Of a DNA stretch of 64,000 bases, positions 45,456 through 56,825 are shown in pieces (the first letter of the stretch is position 1; each line of letters starts with the position of its first letter). Origin of the DNA: Rhypophila decipiens (taxonomy: Eukaryota > Ascomycota > Sordariomycetes > Sordariales > Naviculisporaceae); assembly GCA_033297075.1 (NCBI GenBank), contig MU858093.1, positions 124,001 through 188,000 of the forward strand, in the 5' to 3' direction. A model generated the notes under the pieces. The model saw only the letters and a program-made list of their open reading frames with translations, searched no databases and was not told the origin of the DNA. The translations under genes were made by a program, and so were the position numbers.

Positions 45456-47418
45456 ATATCTCGGTTTCGTGGGCTTCGTGTACTGAGGTACCGAACTTTG
45501 GTGTTATCCACATGGCCCGAAATGCCGAGATTGGTATCTGGTCATGTTTTGTTTTGGGGGTCTTCCGTGGACGTTGTAAGATGTGATGCTGTGGGTTATG
45601 GAACGAAAGAGGGGGTGGCAGTGTTGATTATGTTGTGTCCTGGGACCTACCGTCCTGGTTTTGCCGGCAGTACACGACCCGACCGACCGACCGAATGATG
45701 GGCCGGAGCATTAGTACAAAGGAGGTTCATTTGAATGGGGACTGACTTGCATGCTTTTTGCTCCGCCACCATCCCCTGATGGGCCAGCAGAAACGTGTTT
45801 AGGACAGAATGTGGATATATCATGCACATACACGACATGTAGGTAGGATGGCCCCGGGGGGGTGGGCTTGTGAAGATTTGTATTATATTGTATAAAATGA
45901 CCATGTAATCTGTTTATCCCCTCGCTGTCTGGCAATTTACTAGGCTATGGTCCAGTCTTTGGATTTTGAGAGATGTGAAGAGGCTTGGGTGAAGATGTGT
46001 AAGATTTTGTTGACTTGGGGGCGGAGGCGGAGTTAAGACGGATGGAAAGGCAGGCAATAAGGCACGACCTGCCTGGTCTTTCTGTTATTCGTCTAGGGGC
46101 TGTACAGTTGCCCCTAGCCAAGTCTCTCTCACCTCGAATTATCTACAAATAAATCTTGGATGTCAAATGAACTTTTTGTTTTGAGAGTTGTGCTGAACGG
46201 CTGGATGGTAGGATTACCGTTGGGACCAAAGATATCAACCTCTCCAGTCGTGGTACGGATATCAGTAAGGTATGTACATCTGAGATTTTGGTTGGGTTCT
46301 CCTGGCTCTGCAACGCCATTTCGTAGTGTAATATCGTAAACACAACACACACAGAGAATGGATCTTTATCTTTGAGCAAGATGGGGTATCATTGCACACA
46401 AGGGATGCGAAATACTCCGAGCTCTGTTTTTGCTTATTGATTGAACTAAAATAATGACCATTATACAGTACACAACGGCCCGGAGTTTCTGTCTACCCCG
46501 TGGGTTAATTCATCCTGCATGTCATTTATATGCATAGATAACTATCGGTTGGTCCCTGCCTGCCAGCCGCCTTGTCTCCTCAAAGACTACCTACCTACAT
46601 CAAATTGAATGACGGCATTCCGGCCCTCTAAAGAGGTAAGCCGGGACTCAGAACCAGAAGCGGAGGTATGTACAAAGTCGGGCAATTTCACCTCTCATTA
46701 TTGGATCTCTGTACATGGCACCAGTTCACTCACTCGCTCGTCTCCCTCGTCTCGGTTTCATATAATCCAAAAGAGAACAGACGTCAAAAGACAATGCATT
46801 ATTATACCAAGTCGGGTCGGCAAACTTCGGTTGTGTCGTTGGTGCAGAGAATCTGGAACTCTCTCTGCATCCATCCATCCAGGTCTCCCGGGTCTTGGGA
46901 TGAGGCTGTGCTGTATTCCGGACTCCCATCAATGTTACTCGCTCGCTATGTAATGCCATACATACATACATACAGAATACATACTCATTATCCGTACGAC
47001 CTTTTTTTCTCCAGTACTGTACCCGATGAGTGGTAAACACCTTTGGGGTTAAGTTCAGATAGCCTCACATATTTGATATCATTGGTGCAATGAATTCTGG
47101 TAAATGTGGTGTCTTGTCTCTCTCCAGTTTTATACCCAAACAATACATTCTCCTCTAAATGCTAGACACAGAGAAAGGGAAACCGTGGGATGAAAAAGAA
47201 ACATCCTTTATTGAGGATAAGGTAATAAAAGTACCAGTTCATCGACTGGGTCCAGTGCCACACTCCGTAAACCCCTGATGATCAACGCCTGCCTACCCAG
47301 TTTCCGCCCGCTATTTTGACCCTGCAAAACAAAAGAAAACACCAGTTGATGTGATGGTATTAAGAATACAAGAAAGAAAGAAAGAAATAATCCCAAAATA
47401 GAGCAGTAAACGCCGCAT
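45456..47418. other. Intergenic region between convergent genes, with microsatellites
   Basis: About 2 kb without a supported gene. Simple repeats include (CCGA)n at about 45680-45695, (ACAT)n at about 46958-46974 and (AAAG)n at about 47371-47387. It contains the 3' UTRs of the synthetase and calcipressin genes. Confidence 0.5.
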
Positions 47419-48228
47419 CTATGCGTGATGCATGAGCTCGACCGGCGGCCTCGAGGTATGCGCCATGATGGGCTTCGGTTCTGAGGGGCTGAGCACGGGG
47501 CTCGACTCCTCGGGCTCGTCGGTCATGTCGTCGACCGTCACACATGGGAGGTTGGGGCTCTCGCCACCAAGTTTAGGCGGCTCAGGCTGGAAGATCAAAG
47601 TCGAACTACGGCTGCGCTGTTTGCTCCCGAAGCCGCCGGCCCGGTTGCTCTCGGCGGGTGATATGGGCGAGTAGCTGCCGGACGTGGGGTCGTTGTGATG
47701 TCGGAGCTTGGCGAGCGCCTCGGCAAGGTCGTCGGCATGAACCATCGTGTTGGGCGCATCTTCGAGCTTCATCTCCCAGCCGTGGGGAGGCGATGGCGGG
47801 GGGCTGATGAAGAACAGCTTGCCTGCGTCGGGCAGGGCAAGGTGGGCGTCTTTTTGGGCTGCCTCGATGTTATGGGGGTGGCCAAAGTAGACGCGGCACG
47901 TGTCGCCCAGAACGTCCTGACCATCCCATTGTTGCCGTACTTTGATGGCCGCCTCTTCGTCGTAAAAGACGATGATAATTCGTTTAAAGGATTTTAGTGG
48001 CGACCAGCTGTGGATCGGCGCAATCTTCTCGATGGCGCTGCGGATGGTCTGGAGGTTATCAGCGGCGAAGGTGTCGACGCAGTTGAGGTTGGTGATGATG
48101 AGTGTGTTGGACGGAGGTGTTGGCTGGGTCAGTGGGGGAATGTTGGAGAGATCGAGTGAGAGCGACGTCTTGGAAGACCGGCTAGACGCCCGCGATGGCG
48201 GGGAAGGCCTGAGTGGTAATGAGTCCAT
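47419..48228 (-). CDS. Calcipressin (regulator of calcineurin, RCAN)
   Basis: Calcipressins bind and modulate the Ca2+/calmodulin phosphatase calcineurin. One exon of 269 residues. An RRM-like domain spans about residues 40-115 (NTLIITNLNCVDTFA; FKRIIIVFYDEEAA). The family hallmark ISPPPSPPHGWE is at residues 141-152 and contains the phosphorylated SP repeats. The calcineurin-binding part is PCVTVDDMTDE, and PKPIMAHTSRPP, a PxIxxT-type docking site, lies near the C-terminus. A Ser/Pro-rich N-terminal extension is common in filamentous fungi. Residues 180-225 are a low-complexity insert. Confidence 0.93.
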   Translation of the reverse strand: MDSLPLRPSPPSRASSRSSKTSLSLDLSNIPPLTQPTPPSNTLIITNLNCVDTFAADNLQTIRSAIEKIAPIHSWSPLKSFKRIIIVFYDEEAAIKVRQQWDGQDVLGDTCRVYFGHPHNIEAAQKDAHLALPDAGKLFFISPPPSPPHGWEMKLEDAPNTMVHADDLAEALAKLRHHNDPTSGSYSPISPAESNRAGGFGSKQRSRSSTLIFQPEPPKLGGESPNLPCVTVDDMTDEPEESSPVLSPSEPKPIMAHTSRPPVELMHHA

Positions 48229-50896
48229 GATGTCTGTTGGATGTGCTTTGCTTTTCTGTGCCAGATGGCTCTTTGGAAGTATTTCTCTGCTGGTTGCTTG
48301 GTGAGTGATGATGGTGTTGACAGAGACGGAACGAGGTCGGGCAGGTCGGTAGGGTTATAAAGAATCGGGAGTGCCAGTCAAACGGTTTGTCGATGAGGCT
48401 GTGTTGCTAAGTGTCACCGGACTGGGATGCGGGATGATGATGCAACTTGGCGACGGAAAGCGGAAGGTCACGGTCTTTTGGCGCAGATGCAGGTTTAACA
48501 AACCCACTAACCCACTGCAAGTCTTGGCGGACAAGCCATCAACCAACCCCCCGAGAGCGGGAAGGCACGGGCTGTCTTCTTGGGCAGGTGGCAGGTGCGT
48601 ACGGTACCATGCGTACACGGATACGCAGGTAATGTCACTGGCGGTGCGTCGGCTGTTCAATGGAATGGGTGAAACAACAGCCGCCGTGGAATGATCGTGG
48701 AGCCGTTTCGAGAGCCCAGCAACCCAAGTCAACGAAGTGCTAGCCACTGCTGTTCCCATCACCCCGAGGGCGCAAAGCCGCCGTCAGAATGACCCAGTTG
48801 GATGGCTGAGTCGTGCTTGGCCGTCAGGACTCAGGTTGTCAAGGGGTCAATGGATGAAAATCCGGGGATTGGAACACGCGATACGCAACGCAACTACGAA
48901 TGTCCACCAGAAAGAGGCAATGAATCTTTTGTTTTGTTTGCCTCCTTGAAATTGAGGGAATCCTGCCGCAGCCAATGCACACTTTGGCATTACACGACAC
49001 TTGCGAAATGTGTACCGATGTACGTATGCGGTGTAATAATACTGGTTGTACAGTACACACGCTCTCCATCCATGTCCCGATTGTCCGTCCCCTCCAAAAG
49101 TCCTCCTCCTCATGGTTACCTCTTGACACTTTTGATGACCCGTATTGTTCATCATCATCTCGGTCCAATGTTCTGCCTCGTTCCTCTTCTCCTATTCACT
49201 GCCAACAAATTTAGCAAGTCTGGCTGTTCAGTTCAACATGAAGGGGCTAGACGGGCCTCTTCAAAACCAGTTCCGCCACCTCACCACTGCTTGCTGCGGA
49301 TCGGTTGATTTCCCTGCGGTTTGTACCTGGCGCTAAGGAATTACACGGATCGGTACCGTACTGTGACGATTTGCCCCTTTTGGTTCTGAATTTGGAAAGT
49401 GACAACAAGGCCATCTACCGACAGGCCAGCACAAGCCATCCATTGGACTGGTGAAGAGTTCCTCCTTTTTTCACTATGGACGGTTGGACGCTTTCTCCCG
49501 ATCGCGAACAAGCAAAACGTATCGATTCAACAAGCACGATACAGAACCGCTTTGCACAGCCTCGTTGGTTTTGTTGCGCGTTCAGTCTGGACCAAGGAAG
49601 GGGCTGTCACAGTCAAGTGTTACTGGTAGGGGAAAACTCTAGAATCTTCCCAGTTCACACAACACAGCGATCCCCTGAAGCACGGCCAGTGTTTGGTTCG
49701 GTTCCTGACCGTGGACGGACCTGCTGTATGGGGTGAGGATTGTCCCCAGCCGTCAACCTTAATCCACTGTCGGTGCTGTGCACAACTGCATAGCGCACGT
49801 GTGTGTGCAGTGCTGCGAGAAGTGCCTCAGCGCCTGTTTGGAAACCTTGACCAGAGAAGGCTTCCTCCTCCACAATATGGGCTCTGCTGCTGCTGCTGCG
49901 GTACTGTATTGCCAGTCTAACTCCATGTTGGCCCATGCATCTGCCATGAATCACTGTAATGCGCCTCTCGGTCACTGTGGAATATCAGAGATTCCCATCC
50001 CCGAGCGAACAAAACAACAGGCATCGCCCAGCTCGGCAGGGAAGAGCGGACGGACCAAGCCCACCGGGCAGTGATGATATACAAGCCCGTCTCGGGGCAC
50101 TTTCGGCGGCTCTTCTGCCAACTTACTTGACTCGTTTCGTTTGCGTATCGGTATTTCGGATTTTTTATCTCAAAATTTCGCATCGCAGCGCATCCCATCG
50201 GTATTGGGGAAGGCCTGGCGGCGTGTGTAACAGGCGAGGCGGCGAAGAGGGATCCATCCATTCGGCCTTTTGAAATTTTCTCGTTGCTCAGCCTTCCGGC
50301 GACTGCGTAAACATATCCCCAATACGGATACAGAATGCGCCCCCTTTCTTTTTCCCACGCAACACAAACAGTGGAACCATACTTATCCCGTTCGATACCC
50401 TTCGATCAACACACCGGTTATTGATCATGAGCCCCAAACAAAGCACAGAGACTGTTTTGCAACAACAATGGTCTTGACTAGCAACGCACGCGCAGACTGA
50501 TCGAGTGACTGCTCAGCCACGGCCCCTGATGGAGAGTGTCAAAGCAGCTGAGGTCTGACCAGCTCTGCCCAGCCCACAACCACATCTCTCGGCAATCCAT
50601 CGATTATAATGCGGTACTTCTTATGTTTATCGCGGCGGACTCGGACCCACGATCACGGCACAGGCACGGGACCTTCCGCCGAAGGCAACATCCGAGTTGC
50701 CCCACATTACCCGGTCTCCCGGCGGCCCAGCTCGGACCCGTCAAACCTTTAACTCTCCATCTTTCTCCATACTCCCAAATGTATGGAGTTGATGCAACCT
50801 TGATCAATACTAAATAAAAATAACAAAAACTCGAGGCCCCCGAAGGGACCCGAGAAAAGCCTATTACGGCTTTTTTTTTAATTCGTGGTTATTATT

Positions 50897-51013
50897 GATC
50901 GTGCCCGGAATTGAACCGACACCCTCCCCGAAGGAAGGGTGCTGCAGGCCGGAGGGGTATAGAGGAATGACTTTAGTCGCGCTCAAGGCGCTGACCGTTG
51001 GGCTATACACCCA
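50897..51013 (-). tRNA. tRNA-like sequence with box A and box B, possible pseudogene or organelle-derived insert
   Basis: On the minus strand a box A-like TAGCCCAACGGTCA (50992-51005) and a box B-like GGTTCAATTCC (50907-50917) lie about 75 bases apart, as in class II or intron-containing tRNAs. A strong hairpin ACCCTTCC...GGGGAGGGT precedes the T-arm, like a long variable arm. The sequences that should form the acceptor stem (GGGTGTA and CACGATC) do not pair, and no clean anticodon arm could be fixed; one reading gives loop CTTGAGC (anticodon TGA). It is therefore a tRNA relic, or part of a mitochondrial DNA insertion. Confidence 0.35.
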
Positions 51014-52145
51014 ACTCATCTCTACTGTCGACATCCCCTCTCGGTTGGAGACACTGGCCGAAGCTTGTGCTTATATGGTGGTAGGTTTGGTCCGATGTCC
51101 GTATATGTTTGGAGATTGCATCCAAGCCGACCTTACCGCTCAGTACAAGCTTTCGGGATTTACACGAGTACACCTTGCCATACCTAGGGAAGTCTCGATG
51201 ATCAGCAGTGTTTACTGCACAGGTAGTCTACACAAGACAATATCCACTTGTTCATTGAGAGACTCACCGTCATCATGAGACATCAGGTGCCCAGCACAGC
51301 GCCAAGGTGGTCTATCCTCTTGAGCATCATGATGTGGCTGAGCTATATTATTCAGCAAGAACCGGTTTCAGAAACAACAGAGCTCTCTAGGTGCTTACAA
51401 ATTCACTTAGACTTTGTCATTGCCACATGGAGGAGGCCCGGCCCGTAACATACACCTTATCATGGAGTTCAATGATCTGCAGCGGACAGGTACTGGTACG
51501 CCATCCGGCACTGTCGACTGTGTCGCATGGTGAGTTACCATTCAGGGGGGAATCAGGGGCACGGATAAACTTGCTTGTTTATGTATGTACACTGCTGTAC
51601 CGCCAGCCTGGACGACGCCAAGATAATTAGATGGTTCGTCCTGTCGCAAACGCTCGTCCACGATAGACCAGCCCAAGTCCTGCACCACTACACTACAACA
51701 GACAAACATGTCCAGGGAGGGTATCTACGGATACATTAGGATATATCGTTTCCGGAAAGAAAAAAAGAGAAGACAAAAAGTATAAGCCCCAAACACCACA
51801 TGATTATGCCGAGTGTGCTCCCAAGGCTCCTCCCGCCCATGATCACCAAACCCGCAATCCTACCATACACTACACTACATCCAGTGCCGGAACCTTTTGA
51901 GGCACGCCAAGAAGACTTGACCACTCCTCCCTTACAAACCACGTTGTATTGTACACTAGAACTATCCGTTGTATCATCTACGCTCTACCATTATGGCCAT
52001 GGCTACAAACCATGAAGATGATGATCCGGGGGAAGAGAAACCATTGGCCAAGCGTGCAGTACCGGTACATAAGGTACCTGTTTCATCGTTCGTCCTGTCT
52101 CCCGGTCGGTCGTTCGTTAATACTTACTTCCCTTACCTTCTCATC

Positions 52146-52174
52146 ACTCACTCACTCACTCACTCACTCACTCA
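52146..52174 (+). repeat. (CTCA)n microsatellite
   Basis: About seven perfect tandem CTCA units in non-coding DNA. Likely polymorphic; no further meaning seen. Confidence 0.9.
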
Positions 52175-53639
52175 ACACGCTCGCGAATTCCTTCCTTCCT
52201 TCTTATTACGATCTTGAAGAAACCAGACTTCCTTCATAGCCACTCAACAACTCCCCCCCCGGTCCTAATAGGTACTATAACACAACGTGGGATATCTATC
52301 TGTACTTTTGATGGTCGGTTAGATCCAAGCATCGGATGGGCGAAAATGTGGCTATGCTCAACCAAGTTTCAGATGCGATATTATCATACTGATATCCGTC
52401 CCACTGCAGCATCAGCTTGGCAAAGGTATCATGATTATTTTCCAGTAATGGGACCATCAGTGAAGCCAGTACTGTTGATGAGTAGGTAGAGAGGGACTGG
52501 TATTGTGTTTTTGCTCGTCGAGTAAGAACCACCTTCACAATTCTCTTCTAAATCGTGTCAACTCACTCACTTGATATAGAGGGCAGGCATACTATTCAAT
52601 ATCAGAGGTCAATCTTATATCTAGATAGCCAGTTCTGATATGTATGTATTCACTGCACCTCATGTTATGGGGCGTTGGTTGATAGGCAATGTATATGCAA
52701 TGAATCAGCCAAGTCTGGTCACAGAAAGAACCTGATTGCACACCAAGGTGATAAAACATCTCTTGACCATTTTCCATTTTATGCCAAAGACAAACGCGCG
52801 GTGATAACTCATTGTAACCACTACACAGAGACGGATAGCCAAATTGATATATTCCCAAGGCAGCTAGCTAGCTAGGTAGCTATACATGTATGCAATAACC
52901 ATGTATGTGGCGAGATCCAGGCTCGTACGAGCCAACAAGACAAATACATATAAAAAAATTATAAAAAGGAGCGAAACCCCCAAACAAAAGGAAACAAGAG
53001 CAAGTAGCAAGAAATAGCAAGATCAGATCCCCAAGCAACGCCAGACCTCCAGCCCCCGCCCGACCAGCCGTTCGAACCCATCCAGACCCAGACCAGGCCC
53101 AACAAGTCAAACCAAACCAAACGCCTAAGGGATGACAAGTCCCGTCCGTTCCTTATTCCTCCCACCTATATTGAAAATGTAAAATGTCGTGGTCCCTCCT
53201 GTCCACCAACCACAGTGGAAACAAAGGGGGAAAATAAAGAAAAACAAAAAGGTAAACTTAATACATGGTAACAAGTCTCTCAGTTGAAGCAGAGAGAGAG
53301 ATCAGATCGAATCACCGCCCCCTTCAGACCCATCCTTGCTTCTTCACTCCAATCAATGTCCAGATAAAAACGACCGACTATGCAAATTTATTCACACAAG
53401 AAAAATATAATAAACAAAAAGACAAAAAGAGATAAATAGGGTATCGTGCCACATAGTATGGTGGTAAATCGGTAGTTCTCGGCGTTTAGCCAAGGGTAGT
53501 GAAATGTTGGAGTCCGTCCGTCTATGTCTTCCAATAAAGGGGTTCCAGAACCTGGCCGGGATGTTTTGTGGTTCGCATGTTTTTGGTTGGTACCATTCTC
53601 AAGTCAATCTTCCCCCCTAGTTTTGTTTTCCAAGTCCCT

Positions 53640-56600
53640 TCACGGTGAGCTGGGCTCCTCGCACAGGGGACCGCCATCAAGAGTGCCAGCTGTGCCAGCT
53701 GAACTACTTGATCCCTCTCCCGCCGTTCTTGGCCGGTCCTTGATGAGGGCATCTTTCTCCTCCTCGCTGAGCCTCAGCCGCAACTTCTCGTCCAACATGC
53801 TGACCAGTCGCTCACTATACAGGTCTAGCATGCTGCTTATGACCGTCTCGCTGACCTGCTTTCCATCCTCGCTATCAGCGTTACCGCGACTCCTTCGGCT
53901 CCGGATGGCACGTTCTCCCAGCGCCGCAGCCGTGAGACGCAACTCGGCATCCAGTTCAGCCAAAAGATCGCTGTTGACTGAATCCGTGGATAAGAGCTTT
54001 TTTCGATATGTTCGTAATTGCCGGCATGTTTGTTCCGTCGCCATGTTGAGACTCCCATAACCGTATCCGGTCCGGAGGTTGGATGAGCTCGACTTTTTAC
54101 GTGCTGCTAAGGCCGAGGGTGGAGTCGCGTTCAGCACCGGGAGTGAAGGTCGTCTACACATCCTCGACCGGCTTTTCGGGCTCTCCAGGGGAGGACTATC
54201 AGATCTACTACCTCCCCCGGATGAGGGCCGCCTGGACGGGGTGCCATCATGGACACTGCTGGGGCTGGTGTTCTTTTCGCTTATCGGGGCCCTTGTCGAT
54301 GCTGCCGTAGCAAGGTGAAACTTGGAAGCGCGCCGCTGAACGGGGCGAGGAGGAGACCTGCGCCCTGCCGACGATGTTGGGCGCTGAAACTCGGCCAATT
54401 CAGCCTTGGACAACACGCGCCTCAGTGGCTGACGATTTGATGCCAGCGCTGACCCTTTGTCCGGGGACGGGTCGCGTTTCGTCGCACAAACCGTCGGGTT
54501 TTCGAGCTCGAGGGCCCATATCATGATTGTTCCATCTTCTCCCGCACTGATAACCTTCCTCCCGGGCCCTTCGCCCTCCAATAATACCACACCGTTGATG
54601 GCTTCTGTATGACCCCATTCGCGATCCATGAAGGCACCGGATTGTGCGTCGTACATGCGAATAGACTTGTCTGTATTCGACAATCCCAATAGGAAACCGG
54701 CACTGCCGTTCGGGTTCAGCTCGCCAGGTGGAAACTGACCGTAGGTAAGCGACTCCAAGACAACCGACTCGAGTCCCCATTCGTCATTGCATTTGAAAGA
54801 AGACATGGACTGCCCAGTTCCGACATCATATTGATACAAAGAGCGGTCGAGAAGTGATACAAAGATGTACTTTTTATCGGGCGACACGACCATGGATGAT
54901 GGGGAAGCTTTCAATGAGATGACTTTGGACTGGATGGCTGCCATGACATCGGGCTCTCCCTCTTTGGTCACCAGATCGTGAATTTGCAGAGTCCGGTCGA
55001 GGGAACATGTGATGATCTTGTCGTCCGAGGGAACGAGAACTTGCACCACCTTGGCACTGTGTTCCAATGTCTGGAAGAACTCGAACTCTCCCGTAGAAGA
55101 CCTGCTAAAAAGCTGGGCCATGCGATCCCTGCCACAGGAAGCAATCAAGATTTTCGAGTCGTCCTCGTATATCGCAATATCCTGGATATCAGAGGCGTGC
55201 GCTTTGGTCTCCATCACGAGCTGCTTGGTTGCAGCATCCATAATGCGCAGGACACCAAGTTTGTCACCCGCAACGAACAGGTTCCCGTTCTTGGTGGCTT
55301 TCACCACCGCAAGCTGATTGACGAGGTCAAGTTCGTTGACCATGTCGGGCTGTTCGATCGGTATGTTGAGAGACGAGACGACTTTGCCGTCAGTGTCCCA
55401 GATGCGAACACATCCTGCGCCAGACCATGTAAAGAAGGACTCGACCTCGGAATCTGTGTTGACGAGTTTCTCTAGTCCGACAATGGGATCACCCGGGCCG
55501 GGAATTGGAATACGGCTGTCATCCTCCCGAGAACCTGCGGGGATGTGGTCGGGACCCCAGATATCGATCGATCGTCTGGCGTCAATGGTAACTAGCTTCT
55601 CTGTGAGAAAGGACATGGCAATGAGGCCATCTCCTGATTCACAGTTGTGAATGATGGGATTGGGGTTTCCGTCCAAGATGCCATCAATCCCCACAATAAC
55701 AAACTGTCCATCTTTGCCCCCAATGTAGACATCCTCGTTTCTGCTGGATATGCAGCTGATGGCAAAGCCGAGATCCAGCAACCTGACCAGTTTCATTTGC
55801 TTATTAGTGTCATCTAGCAAGCAAACACTGCCCGTTTCCGAGCAGATGACGGCCTTGTTTTCCCGGATCGAGACGGCGCAGCAGAACGTCGCGTCCAGCA
55901 TGGAACCAAGTAGGATATTTCGGCCTGCTAATGGTTTTTGGGCCTGTTGGGGTGCTGGGAAAGACCCATCCCCGGGAAATCTCGACTTGGTAGGAGAGAT
56001 GGCAGGGCCCTCGTCGGCCCTCCACACCTTTATGTGTCGAACGCCCATTGTGATAAGGTTGCTGCCCATCCACGCCATACCTTTGACGTGGGCGGTGCAT
56101 CGGTTCTGCTGGAAAAGCTTGGTCGCTCCTGTGCGGGAATCAATCTTCCACAAATAGAGGAAGCCATCGTTGGCTGAACCGAGCGAGGCAAGATACTTTG
56201 TATCGGGGGACCACGAGACAGCCTTGACCCCAAAGGTATGCTCGCTTATCGACACCAGCGGAATGTCAGAGGAGACATCTTGTAGATTAAATATGAGAAC
56301 TCTTGGTGCGTAGCCCGTTTCGCCCACAGCTAGAAATTTTCCATCCCGACTGAGGGCAAGGCATGTCGCAGCCTTGATTCGTTCACGGCTCGTCCATGTT
56401 CCTGATTTTTGGTTGGGCGAGTCGGTACCGTCCCAGGTAGCCCCGTACAAGGAGTCTCTCGGAGACGCGGCCGCGCGGTTTCTGCTGTCGTTTGCTTTTG
56501 GTGTAGCATTCGGTGTCGAGGTCAAATGGTTGACGGGCGATACGGTGAAGACGGGCACGGCCGACGGCCTCGCTCGATAGAATCGTTGCGAGTAATTCTC

Positions 56601-56825
56601 TCCCGCGACGTCCACTACCACGACAGCGCCCCCAGCGATGTATGCAAACGAAGAGTTGACACTGTCAAATCCGGTGGGTGAGCCACATGTAGCTCCGACC
56701 ACGCGTCGGAGGGATAGGGAGGAATCGTAGGTTAATCGGGAGCGGATCGGAGACCGAGAAGGCCGGGTAAGAAAAGGCGAGTTGGAGGGCGTAAGCTTAA
56801 GTCGGTTTGAGGGAGTGGATGCCAT
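53640..56825 (-). CDS. WD40-repeat protein of the WDR62/MAPKBP1 type
   Basis: One exon of 1061 residues with ATG at 56823-56825. After a Ser/Pro-rich N-terminus (about 40 residues), LRRVVGATCGSPTGFDSVNS begins a double beta-propeller. Blades include AATCLALSRDGKFLAVGETG, GVKAVSWSPDTKYLASLGSA, DLGFAISCISSRNEDVYIGG, DIQDIAIYEDDSKILIASCG, VVQVLVPSDDKIITCSLDRT and VVLLEGEGPGRKVISAGEDG. Residues from about 790 are disordered and Ser/Arg-rich. The last 150 residues hold helical segments (EQTCRQLRTYRKKLLSTDSV; LAELDAELRLTAAALG). The layout matches animal WDR62/MAPKBP1, which act at spindle poles and in JNK signalling. Whether the fungal protein shares those roles is unknown. Confidence 0.85.
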   Translation of the reverse strand: MASTPSNRLKLTPSNSPFLTRPSRSPIRSRLTYDSSLSLRRVVGATCGSPTGFDSVNSSFAYIAGGAVVVVDVAGENYSQRFYRARPSAVPVFTVSPVNHLTSTPNATPKANDSRNRAAASPRDSLYGATWDGTDSPNQKSGTWTSRERIKAATCLALSRDGKFLAVGETGYAPRVLIFNLQDVSSDIPLVSISEHTFGVKAVSWSPDTKYLASLGSANDGFLYLWKIDSRTGATKLFQQNRCTAHVKGMAWMGSNLITMGVRHIKVWRADEGPAISPTKSRFPGDGSFPAPQQAQKPLAGRNILLGSMLDATFCCAVSIRENKAVICSETGSVCLLDDTNKQMKLVRLLDLGFAISCISSRNEDVYIGGKDGQFVIVGIDGILDGNPNPIIHNCESGDGLIAMSFLTEKLVTIDARRSIDIWGPDHIPAGSREDDSRIPIPGPGDPIVGLEKLVNTDSEVESFFTWSGAGCVRIWDTDGKVVSSLNIPIEQPDMVNELDLVNQLAVVKATKNGNLFVAGDKLGVLRIMDAATKQLVMETKAHASDIQDIAIYEDDSKILIASCGRDRMAQLFSRSSTGEFEFFQTLEHSAKVVQVLVPSDDKIITCSLDRTLQIHDLVTKEGEPDVMAAIQSKVISLKASPSSMVVSPDKKYIFVSLLDRSLYQYDVGTGQSMSSFKCNDEWGLESVVLESLTYGQFPPGELNPNGSAGFLLGLSNTDKSIRMYDAQSGAFMDREWGHTEAINGVVLLEGEGPGRKVISAGEDGTIMIWALELENPTVCATKRDPSPDKGSALASNRQPLRRVLSKAELAEFQRPTSSAGRRSPPRPVQRRASKFHLATAASTRAPISEKNTSPSSVHDGTPSRRPSSGGGSRSDSPPLESPKSRSRMCRRPSLPVLNATPPSALAARKKSSSSNLRTGYGYGSLNMATEQTCRQLRTYRKKLLSTDSVNSDLLAELDAELRLTAAALGERAIRSRRSRGNADSEDGKQVSETVISSMLDLYSERLVSMLDEKLRLRLSEEEKDALIKDRPRTAGEGSSSSAGTAGTLDGGPLCEEPSSP

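Larger units (their letters stand above)
48229..53639. other. 5.4-kb stretch without a supported protein gene
   Basis: Lies between two genes that both read leftward. ORFs here are short and show no family resemblance. Content seen: a tRNA-like sequence (50897-51013), terminator-like hairpins at about 50830-50880, a (CTCA)n microsatellite at 52146-52174, and AT-rich probable 3' UTR sequence of the WD40 gene at 52900-53640. Confidence 0.45.

Noticed and set aside
52880..53165. Minus-strand hydrophobic ORFs downstream of the WD40 gene
   Set aside because: They lie in the AT-rich 3' region of the WD40 gene with no start context or family resemblance.
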